From JAHELQ01 sp964491915 (GTDB taxonomy: Bacteria > Acidobacteriota > Aminicenantia > UBA2199), in contig CAZBHS010000019.1 of assembly GCA_964491915.1 (NCBI GenBank), positions 1 to 64,000 of the forward strand: a stretch of 64,000 nt of DNA. Direction: 5' to 3'. Below the pieces are notes generated by a model. The model made no database searches. It saw nothing but the letters and a program-made list of their open reading frames with translations, and was not told where the DNA came from. This document shows, in pieces, positions 8,426-14,955 of the stretch (positions are counted from its first letter, which is position 1; each line of letters starts with the position of its first letter). A program made the translations under genes and the position numbers.

Positions 8426-8998
8426 TTAGAGCTTTGATTTTTTCCGGGATCTTGTATTGAATTTCGACAGCGCACTCCCCGCTTCGCGCACGTTGAACGC
8501 TTCGCTGTCAAAAGCGCCGCCGTACCACTTCATCAACATATCATGTTGGTCATGGTTTGGATTCTTCATCGCCTCGCAAAATTCATAGTAACCGGGAACG
8601 CCACCCACATCTTCAGGCGGACAGGCTCGTTCTCCACTCAAGCAATCAAATGGGTTACCAAACGCCGAATGCCAATCATCGATTCCCAGCACCTTCAACT
8701 TGTGCCGCCACGAATCGCCGAAATCGTACACATATTCAAACGTCCGCCCTTTTCGTTTGACCAGCCCGCCCAGACTGTATCTGCTGCTTTCCAAACCATC
8801 ATCGTAATCTTCCGGATGGCGCGTGTATTCCTGATGGTCGATGATGAACGAATAGAGATGACAATCCCCCCAACCCATCACAACCTGGATGACCTCATGC
8901 AACCGGCTCAGCCTGATTGTACTCGGCACCATAAACCGACGCCAGATTTTCGGTTTGATGTCCATCAACTGAATGTCCAAAAAATATACCTTACTCAT
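8426..8998 (-). CDS. pRiA4b ORF-3-like protein, copy 1
   Basis: 190 residues matching the plasmid pRiA4b ORF-3 / IS1096 passenger family (PF07929): LMDIKPKIWRRFMVPSTIRL, then LHEVIQVVMGW, YVYDFGDSWRHKL and the conserved CPPEDVGGVPGYYEF. The family's biochemical role is unknown; members are common on mobile elements and in genomes of uncultured bacteria. Two paralogs lie at 9689-10303 and 21771-22364. All three share a promoter layout and an AGAGGT ribosome binding site. The C-terminal tail (RSRKKSKL) differs from the other copies. Confidence 0.85.
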   Translation of the reverse strand: MSKVYFLDIQLMDIKPKIWRRFMVPSTIRLSRLHEVIQVVMGWGDCHLYSFIIDHQEYTRHPEDYDDGLESSRYSLGGLVKRKGRTFEYVYDFGDSWRHKLKVLGIDDWHSAFGNPFDCLSGERACPPEDVGGVPGYYEFCEAMKNPNHDQHDMLMKWYGGAFDSEAFNVREAGSALSKFNTRSRKKSKL

Positions 8999-9042
8999 AA
9001 TTTTACCTCTTCATCATGAAATAGGGGAGAGCCCTTTTCCGA

Positions 9043-9071
9043 AGTATAACACCCGCCACCACAAATCTCAA
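9043..9071 (-). promoter_or_regulatory. Promoter of pRiA4b-like copy 1
   Basis: On the minus strand, TTGAGA (9066-9071), a 17-bp spacer containing GGCGGG, and TATACT (9043-9048). The same arrangement is seen before the other two copies. Confidence 0.7.
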
Positions 9072-9101
9072 CACAGAAACCGCAAAAAAAGAGTATATGT
9101 C

Positions 9102-9353
9102 GTTAAAATCCTCACGATTGAACGCCGCCACCCCGTCATCGACAAATTTACCCCCGCCTAAATTCCCCGCCGCCCCCAATTTACTGTTAAAATCCTCACG
9201 ATTGAACGCCGTTGCATCGCCATCAACCAATGTACCCCCGTCAACGAAAGCCACCGCCCCGTCATCAACCAATTCACCCCCGTCATCGAAAGCCGCCGCC
9301 CCGTCGTCAACCAATTCACCCCCGCTATCGAAAGCCCCAGCCCCGTCATCGAC
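9102..9353. repeat. Minisatellite of 42-bp units
   Basis: Contiguous degenerate tandem repeats with a 42-bp period (unit starts near 9214, 9256, 9298 and 9340). A GTTAAAATCCTCACGATTGA element is also repeated at 9102 and 9186, exactly two periods apart. The period is a multiple of three, so reading frames stay open on both strands (14-residue repeats such as GGELVDDGAAAFDD on the minus strand), but no ribosome binding site or known domain supports a gene. Together with the following 84-bp repeats it fills most of the 690-bp space between pRiA4b-like copies 1 and 2. Confidence 0.8.
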
Positions 9354-9385
9354 AAAAAATTTGACACTACCCCAAATCTCCATCG

Positions 9386-9553
9386 GGAGATTTAAAAAAA
9401 TAGCATCGAGATTTAGAATCTAAACCATCAGAATCCCAATAGTCATCACCAGATCCCAAATATCCACCAGGAGATTTAAAAAAACAACGTCGAGATTTAG
9501 AATCTGTATCAACAGAAACCCAATGATCATCACCAGATTCAAAATCTCCTCCA
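9386..9553. repeat. Two tandem 84-bp units
   Basis: Two copies of an 84-bp unit, 9386-9469 and 9470-9553, both beginning GGAGATTTAAAAAAA and containing TCGAGATTTAGAATCT. 84 is twice the 42-bp period of the adjacent array, suggesting a common slippage process. From 9554 to 9688 nothing recognisable is seen. Confidence 0.75.
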
Positions 9554-9688
9554 ACTCAACCTCCACCAACCAAAAACTCATCTCAATCACGATCCGCCGC
9601 ACAATATTTCCCACATAACACTTGACAAAAATTTTCCTAAAAACTGCGCTTGGCCAACCGAGATGATGGCATCAATCGCTTTTCATTA

Positions 9689-10303
9689 CTACGATTCTGT
9701 CTCCTGGGGCTCGTCGTCGCGCTCTTTCCAGAGTAGATATCTGTCGCGGGACCAGCGTTGATATTTGGTTAGTTCCCAATTCACGGCGTCAACATCGAAT
9801 GCCTCGGTGGTGACGTTTTTGTTGTACCACTCCAGGGAGTCTTCATGATCTTCGTGCTCAGGATCGTTCAATGCTTCGAGAATTTCGCGATACTCTTTAA
9901 TCCCTTCGAGCTCATCCGGCGGACATGCTCTGGCTCCATCAAGGCATTCAATACCGAAATGACAATCGCTACCAGGATAACGAGAATTTTCGATTTCCAA
10001 CTGGTGTTCCCAGCAATCTTCAAAACCGTACAGATATCTAATGGATTGCCCTTTTCGATTGACCAGGCTTTTCAAACGGACACATCCGCAAGCAGGACCG
10101 TCCGTTTCCCTTCTTGGGTATTCAGTGAAACGTTTTTTATTGAAGAAGAATTCGTGGAAATCGTTCTCGCGCCAGCCCATTACAATCTGGATAACGTCGT
10201 GAAGCCGGTCCAGTGGAATATCGGCGGGCACGACAAATCTCCGCCAGATTTCAGGCTCCACATCGAGAAGTCTGATTTTCAACAAAAAAAACCGTTCACT
10301 CAT
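9689..10303 (-). CDS. pRiA4b ORF-3-like protein, copy 2
   Basis: 204 residues with the family signature: LLDVEPEIWRRFVVPADIPL, LHDVIQIVMGW, YLYGFEDCWEHQL and ACPPDELEGIKEY. In copies 1 and 3 the central motif is YDFGDSW; here it is YGFEDCW, so two normally conserved positions are changed. Its C-terminus (VNWELTKYQRWSRDRYLLW) matches copy 3, so copies 2 and 3 are the closer pair. ATG at 10303 with GAGAGGTAA upstream. Function unknown. Confidence 0.85.
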   Translation of the reverse strand: MSERFFLLKIRLLDVEPEIWRRFVVPADIPLDRLHDVIQIVMGWRENDFHEFFFNKKRFTEYPRRETDGPACGCVRLKSLVNRKGQSIRYLYGFEDCWEHQLEIENSRYPGSDCHFGIECLDGARACPPDELEGIKEYREILEALNDPEHEDHEDSLEWYNKNVTTEAFDVDAVNWELTKYQRWSRDRYLLWKERDDEPQETES

Positions 10304-10333
10304 TGAATTACCTCTCTTGAAAATATCTATCCC

Positions 10334-10363
10334 AGTATACCATCCCGCCTACAAACATTTCAA
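10334..10363 (-). promoter_or_regulatory. Promoter of pRiA4b-like copy 2
   Basis: Minus strand: TTGAAA (10358-10363), an 18-bp spacer with GGCGGG, and TATACT (10334-10339). It starts only 18 bp after the stop of Fic copy 1. Confidence 0.65.
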
Positions 10364-10381
10364 TCCAATTTTTGGCGGGAA

Positions 10382-11113
10382 TCAATGTCTCTTAAAAAAG
10401 CGAAGCAGTTCTTTTTGGGATTCTTTGACGCAATCGGCGATGAGGAGGGTGAACTCTTTGATGTCGCCGTGGTTGGCCTTTCGAATGGCCGCGATGTATT
10501 CGGATCTGCGGATCGGGGGGATGATGGTGATGGGGTAGTGTTGTTTGAAGAGTAGAAGATTCATGAGCAGCCGCGCCACCCGGCCATTGCCGTCCACAAA
10601 AGGATGAATGGTAACAAAATCCGCATGAACGTTCGCCGCCCATTCCACCGGATGCAAGCCTCGGCTTTTCTGTTTCATGGAGGAGATGAATTCCTCCATC
10701 CTAACCGGAACTTCGTCTGGCGTTGGAAACACGAAATCGGTCCCGGTAACCACAACCGGAGACTCCCGATACTTACCGGCCCCGCTTTCATCCAAATAGC
10801 GGTAGAAGAGATAATGCATCCGCAAAATATCTTCCTCTTCAATCCCGTCTTTCGCCACCAAAGCATACAACCAATCATAGGCGTCACTATGCCCCCTGGC
10901 CTCCAGATGATCCCGCAACGGTTTCCCGCCGACAGTCAGCCCATCCTCCAACACCACCTTGGTCTCCGAAAGAGTCAACGAATTTCCCTCGATAGCATTG
11001 GACGAATAGGTCAACCCAACCCGGTAATACTCCTTGAGCTGCCTCCGCATGTGTTCCGAAAACGGCATCAAGTTAATGATTTTTGTTTGCAAACTGTCTA
11101 TTTCGTCAAACAA
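10382..11113 (-). CDS. Fic family protein, copy 1 (altered 5' end)
   Basis: 243 residues. Fic enzymes usually transfer AMP from ATP to target proteins. The active-site loop HPFVDGNGRVARLLMN is intact, and an N-terminal inhibitory motif SSNAIEGN fits the (S/T)xxxE(G/N) class of self-inhibited Fic proteins. It is nearly a duplicate of 14094-14843: 227 bp are identical (10815-11041 and 14521-14747), and promoter and ribosome binding site are shared. At the 5' end this copy differs. The TTG start of copy 2 is replaced and a T run is one base longer, so the first residues are out of frame; the next usable start is the TTG at 11113. It may be poorly translated. Confidence 0.8.
   Translation of the reverse strand: MFDEIDSLQTKIINLMPFSEHMRRQLKEYYRVGLTYSSNAIEGNSLTLSETKVVLEDGLTVGGKPLRDHLEARGHSDAYDWLYALVAKDGIEEEDILRMHYLFYRYLDESGAGKYRESPVVVTGTDFVFPTPDEVPVRMEEFISSMKQKSRGLHPVEWAANVHADFVTIHPFVDGNGRVARLLMNLLLFKQHYPITIIPPIRRSEYIAAIRKANHGDIKEFTLLIADCVKESQKELLRFFKRH
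10815..11041. repeat. 227-bp tract identical to 14521-14747
   Basis: Base-for-base identity between the two Fic genes over 227 bp, with divergence on either side (for example CCTCCGCATGTG against TTTGAGCATGCT just outside). Such a sharply bounded tract suggests gene conversion or a very recent duplication. Confidence 0.9.
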
Positions 11114-11159
11114 ATTATCTCCAATCTGAGGTAAAAAAATAATCCTCCCGATTGGCTAT

Positions 11160-11188
11160 ATTATAGCTCAATTGGGGATTTCTGGCAA
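11160..11188 (-). promoter_or_regulatory. Promoter of Fic copy 1
   Basis: Minus strand TTGCCA (11183-11188), a 17-bp spacer and TATAAT (11160-11165), then GGGAGG at 11144-11149. It is the same as the promoter of copy 2, so transcription should continue even though the start codon region is altered. Confidence 0.8.
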
Positions 11189-11210
11189 ATAGATTCGGTC
11201 AACAGATTTT

Positions 11211-11287
11211 AGGGACAGGTTTACGGGAGGTCGATCTCACGTTAGAGATTTTGAGAGCTTTTGGGGACAGGTTCATGGGAGGTGGAT
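11211..11287. repeat. GGGGACAGG motifs 3' of the REP-type transposase
   Basis: Two 25-bp copies, 11211-11235 and 11263-11287, agree at 21 positions and contain GGGACAGGTT and GGGAGGT. The core GGGGACAGG (11263-11271) recurs inverted as CCTGTCCCC at 12603-12611, on the other side of the transposase gene, and GGGGACAG occurs again at 21654-21661. These are candidate recognition sites of the transposase. Apart from them, 11166-11483 holds nothing recognisable. Confidence 0.5.
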
Positions 11288-11483
11288 GTCTTGTTATGGG
11301 GGGGGTGACGTTCGGCGGATTGTCCAAATTGTCGAAGCGAATGCCGGTGGTATCGATTTTTGACTCGCTTTTTCTGAAATTTTGGTTTCTTTAGGGAGTG
11401 GAGGCGGGAAAAATCGGGTGAAAGCCGGGGTTGGGAGAGAGGTCTCCTGCTTTTGGGCGGGCAGTTGGCGATTCAGGTGTCGC

Positions 11484-12461
11484 TTAACTGTGTTTGGGCC
11501 GCAATCGTTTGATTGAGAAGCTTTGGCCGATACCTGTTGGGTAGAGAGTGCGGTCTTTCTTGAGAATGGCTGTGCCGGCGAAGCGGGCGTAGATTTGGAT
11601 AAGGAAGTCCTGGGAGCCGATGACCACGCCGTCGGTGAAGTAGCGGATGCGGCTTAGCATCAGGTCGCCGGCGGGGGGCTTGAAATGGCGGCGGGCGGCT
11701 TCGCTGTACAACTCGTCGCTAATGGGACTTCTGGCTTCGTCGTCGCTGCGGCCTTCTTCGAGGTCCTGGAGGGTGGTGCGTTTGATGTTGCCGAAGTAGT
11801 AGACGAGGGAGCGGTATTCTTTGAGGAGGCTGGCGTCGGACATTTGGTTGGAGGGATCGGAGAATACGCCGTCGAGGCTGCAAAAGCGGTGGCTGCGGGG
11901 GGCGCATTGGCGGTTGTGCAGGCTGCTCCAACGATAGGCTTCGGGTTTTTGGACAATGCCGGCTCTGACGGGATTGAGCTCGATGTAGGCGCAACAGCGC
12001 TGTATGATTTCCTGGTTGCCCAAGTACAGACTCTTGAAACGACTGCCCCACAAATAGCCGGTGCGGTTGCGGGTTTTGTTGTACCAATTGGAAAACGTTT
12101 GCTTGAAGGATTTGCAAAACTCCGATATATCTTCCAATTTTTCCCGGGCTTCGCGGATGTCTAAAGGAGTGATCTCTCCCTTTTTCTTTTTGTCCTTTTG
12201 CATGAACACCTTGATCCGCTTGACCACCTCGTCGTCGCTGAACAAATGTTCGGGCAACGACCGGATGACCAAATGGAAGTGGTTGCTCATAATGCAATAG
12301 GCGTTCATTTTGACGAAATACATGTGAGAATAATAGCGTATGATTTCCACCAACGCCTCTTTTTCAGGGTTTCCCAACAAAAATTGTTGGCCGACGGTTC
12401 TTGAAATGATGTGATAATGGGCGATTTCACCCTTGACTTTCATTCTTCTGTTTCTAGGCAC
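11484..12461 (-). CDS. REP-associated tyrosine (Y1/HUH) transposase
   Basis: 325 residues. The IS200-like Y1 domain is recognisable: GEIAHYHIISRTVGQQF, then the metal-binding HUH motif in MSNHFHLVI near residues 57-65, and the RAYT-type stretch GYLWGSRFKS, AYIELNPVRAG and YRWSSL. These single-strand nucleases mobilise or process short palindromic repeats. An alpha-helical C-terminal extension follows (residues 200-325). The start is a GTG at 12461 with AAGGAG five bases upstream. GGGGACAGG motifs in inverted orientation flank the gene. Confidence 0.9.
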   Translation of the reverse strand: MPRNRRMKVKGEIAHYHIISRTVGQQFLLGNPEKEALVEIIRYYSHMYFVKMNAYCIMSNHFHLVIRSLPEHLFSDDEVVKRIKVFMQKDKKKKGEITPLDIREAREKLEDISEFCKSFKQTFSNWYNKTRNRTGYLWGSRFKSLYLGNQEIIQRCCAYIELNPVRAGIVQKPEAYRWSSLHNRQCAPRSHRFCSLDGVFSDPSNQMSDASLLKEYRSLVYYFGNIKRTTLQDLEEGRSDDEARSPISDELYSEAARRHFKPPAGDLMLSRIRYFTDGVVIGSQDFLIQIYARFAGTAILKKDRTLYPTGIGQSFSIKRLRPKHS

Positions 12462-12659
12462 TTCTACTCCTTAAAATTTCTTTAAGAAATAACAATTTAA
12501 GAGCCTCCCGAGGTTGCCGCGATGCCGCAAACACACCTGCGCAGTCTCGGCCTTAAACTACAGTTTAACCCAACCAAAATTCCGTTTCAACAAAAAAAAA
12601 CGCCTGTCCCCAGGATTTTTTATCTTGTGATTCCCTTTACTAATAATAATCTGCTTTTT

Positions 12660-12758
12660 CTGCGTGAGATTAAAATCCTCGAATCTCACCTTTAGAAAAT
12701 AACTATAGAATTACTTTCAGAAAAAATCAAGAGGGGGAAAGTAAAAAAAAATACACTT
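12660..12758 (+). repeat. Left ~98-bp direct repeat of the defence block
   Basis: This segment matches 21531-21628 in the same orientation with one single-base gap. The last 58 bases differ at only about five positions (shared ACTATAGAATTACTT, CAGAAAAAATCAAG, GTAAAAAAAAATACA). Its first part is a hairpin, GTGAGATT / AATCTCAC. The pair bounds about 8.8 kb of AT-rich genes. The rest of 12462-12952 holds an inverted GGGGACAGG motif (12603-12611) and AT-rich sequence with no gene. Confidence 0.8.
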
Positions 12759-12952
12759 TGCTGTTGAAATTAAGTTAACGTTGATTTTTTTCGATTTTTA
12801 TATATCTAATTAGTAGGGGAGAATAAGAAACTAACTCAAAAAATTTAATAAATCGTAACTTTATTAAATAGAAAAAAATATATTGCTGCTTTAGATCTAA
12901 TATGTTTACTAACCCTATGAGGTGGATTATTTTTTCGACAAAGGAGAAAAAA

Positions 12953-14101
12953 ATGTTGGGGAAAAAATTAAAAGGTTCAACTGAGGAAGAGTGGGAGCAA
13001 AAAAAATCGGCGGATGGAAAAGAGAAAAGAAAAAATGGACATAAAGCTACCAAATTTGTTATCTACCTCTTTACATTTGGATTTGTTCTATTTGTTTTGG
13101 GTGGGCTGCTTGAGAGGTTTGAATTTATTTTATTGAAATTTCTAGGTATATTGTTTCTTCAAATTGCCGGTACATTAATGATTGCATCAGTTGCGATTGT
13201 GTTTTTCAATTTAAAAGAGATTCAAGACCAGATTTCTGCTGCCTTTATGAGATTTTTTACAACGGAAGAGATTATGACTGTTTTATCTGAGACATCAAAG
13301 AAAAAAATTGAGCAAAATATTGTAAAGTGTAGAATTGCTGATACAACCTGCGGTTTAAAATCAGGGCTCTTCGACGAAACAACCAAAATTAGAGATCAAT
13401 GCATGCAGGCATTTTGTCAATATAACTATTGCGAAGATATTGTAGTAGATGATGATACAGATCATACACAGTTTTGTATCCACGAGTGCGTCAGGACATT
13501 TAGACTATCAAGCAAACACTTAGCGAATTCAATGTGTACTTTCCCGCTGCGATATGTCGCTCGGCATTCAATCCCTTCTAATCTTGGGCTGACAGCAGAT
13601 GATTTTTTATTGGAATTTAAGGCAAGTGCAGGTGACGTTCAATTTAGTAAAGATGATGTAGATCGTACTGTGACGCAAATGGATGGAAGACAGATTATTA
13701 CGATAGAATTTAAAAAAGATATTTCTGTTCATGATACTTTGGATATTATGATTGCTGCAAAAGAGTTGCATTGGAAAGATGATAATGTGCTGGAATATTA
13801 CGTAAGATATCCTACCTGCGGTTTTAGTGTTTGTCTACGCTATCATCTCTTTTTTCAATATAATGCAACCTGGTTTAAGGCTACAAAGCCAGGTATTGGG
13901 TTTGAATATGGAGATGCATTTCAGTCCAGCTTTGGAAATGGCATCAAGGCTTTCATGAATGGTTGGGTGCTTCCGGGAGAAGGGGTAGTAATATCATGGT
14001 TCCCAAAGCATTTAGGAGAAAAAAAGGCGACAGGTAAGTCATTATTCTTTTCCCGCCCTTTTGGTATATTGGGCAGGAAAAAGGCTAGAGTTGTTACTTG
14101 A
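12953..14101 (+). CDS. Unknown two-TM, cysteine-rich protein in the defence block
   Basis: 382 residues. A charged N-terminus (Lys/Glu-rich) is followed by two adjacent membrane helices (about 32-53 and 56-79), a short coiled segment, then a soluble domain of about 290 residues with roughly a dozen cysteines and predicted beta-rich character, ending with NGWVLPGEGVVISWFP. The start is the ATG at 12953 with AAGGAG at 12941-12946; an in-frame ATG at 12902 is less likely. Codon use is AT-rich, like the SIR2 and RloC-like genes and unlike the host genes. I recognise no family. Context suggests a membrane effector or sensor, by inference only. Its 3' end overlaps Fic copy 2 by 8 bp, convergently. 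Confidence 0.7.
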   Translation: MLGKKLKGSTEEEWEQKKSADGKEKRKNGHKATKFVIYLFTFGFVLFVLGGLLERFEFILLKFLGILFLQIAGTLMIASVAIVFFNLKEIQDQISAAFMRFFTTEEIMTVLSETSKKKIEQNIVKCRIADTTCGLKSGLFDETTKIRDQCMQAFCQYNYCEDIVVDDDTDHTQFCIHECVRTFRLSSKHLANSMCTFPLRYVARHSIPSNLGLTADDFLLEFKASAGDVQFSKDDVDRTVTQMDGRQIITIEFKKDISVHDTLDIMIAAKELHWKDDNVLEYYVRYPTCGFSVCLRYHLFFQYNATWFKATKPGIGFEYGDAFQSSFGNGIKAFMNGWVLPGEGVVISWFPKHLGEKKATGKSLFFSRPFGILGRKKARVVT

Positions 14102-14843
14102 AAAAGCGGAGGAGTTCTTTTTGGGATTCCTTTACGCAATCGCCGATGAGAAGGGTGAACTCTTTGATATCTCCATGGTTGGCTTTGCGGATGCTTGCGA
14201 TGTATTCGGACCTACGGATGGGGGGGATAATGGTAATAGGGTAGTTTTCCTTGAACAGTAGAAGATTCATTAGAAGCCGGGCCACCCGGCCGTTGCCGTC
14301 AACGAAGGGATGGATAGTGACAAAATCCGCATGCGCTTTCGCCGCCAATTCCACCGGATGCAAGAGCCGACTGTCCCGCTTCATGGAGGAGATGAATTCC
14401 CCCATCCTAGCCGGAACTTCGTCTGGCGTTGGAAACACAAAGTCGGTGCCCGTGACAACGATGGGAGTTCGCCGATATTGACCCGCCTCGTTTTCGTCCA
14501 GGTAGCGATAGAAGAGATAGTGCATCCGCAAAATATCTTCCTCTTCAATCCCGTCTTTCGCCACCAAAGCATACAACCAATCATAGGCGTCACTATGCCC
14601 CCTGGCCTCCAGATGATCCCGCAACGGTTTCCCGCCGACAGTCAGCCCATCCTCCAACACCACCTTGGTCTCCGAAAGAGTCAACGAATTTCCCTCGATA
14701 GCATTGGACGAATAGGTCAACCCAACCCGGTAATACTCCTTGAGCTGTTTGAGCATGCTTTCCGAAAAAGGCTTCAATTCAAGGATTTTTTCCTGCAAGC
14801 TGTCTAGTTCATCAAATATTCTATCTCGTGTCTCAGACGGCAA
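14094..14843 (-). CDS. Fic family protein, copy 2
   Basis: 249 residues. The active-site loop HPFVDGNGRVARLLMN and the inhibitory motif SSNAIEGN are both present, so it should be a self-inhibited AMP transferase of the Fic/Doc superfamily. The start chosen is the TTG at 14843: a GGGAGG (14849-14854) lies five bases upstream, and the promoter's -10 lies just beyond. An upstream in-frame TTG at 14876 would start inside the promoter and is rejected. GC-rich codons set it apart from the AT-rich genes on both sides, so it probably inserted into, or was copied within, the block. No antitoxin gene is adjacent. Confidence 0.88.
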   Translation of the reverse strand: MPSETRDRIFDELDSLQEKILELKPFSESMLKQLKEYYRVGLTYSSNAIEGNSLTLSETKVVLEDGLTVGGKPLRDHLEARGHSDAYDWLYALVAKDGIEEEDILRMHYLFYRYLDENEAGQYRRTPIVVTGTDFVFPTPDEVPARMGEFISSMKRDSRLLHPVELAAKAHADFVTIHPFVDGNGRVARLLMNLLLFKENYPITIIPPIRRSEYIASIRKANHGDIKEFTLLIGDCVKESQKELLRFFK

Positions 14844-14864
14844 ATGAGCCTCCCGTATGGCTAT

Positions 14865-14893
14865 ATTATAGCTCAATTGGGGATTTCTGGCAA
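14865..14893 (-). promoter_or_regulatory. Promoter of Fic copy 2
   Basis: Minus strand TTGCCA (14888-14893), a 17-bp spacer, TATAAT (14865-14870). Near-identical sequence precedes copy 1; similarity between the two loci stops shortly upstream, near 14908. Confidence 0.8.
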
Positions 14894-14955
14894 ATAGATT
14901 CGATCAACGGGGATTTCAAGGAAGCTGCCTTCGTTGAGGGAAAAGAGAAATGTCG

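Noticed and set aside
9102..9353. Possible CRISPR array
   Set aside because: Units are contiguous with no unique spacers and degenerate along their whole length; no cas genes nearby.
9097..9423. Open frames on both strands through the 42-bp array
   Set aside because: They follow from a repeat period divisible by three; low-complexity translation, no ribosome binding site and no domain.
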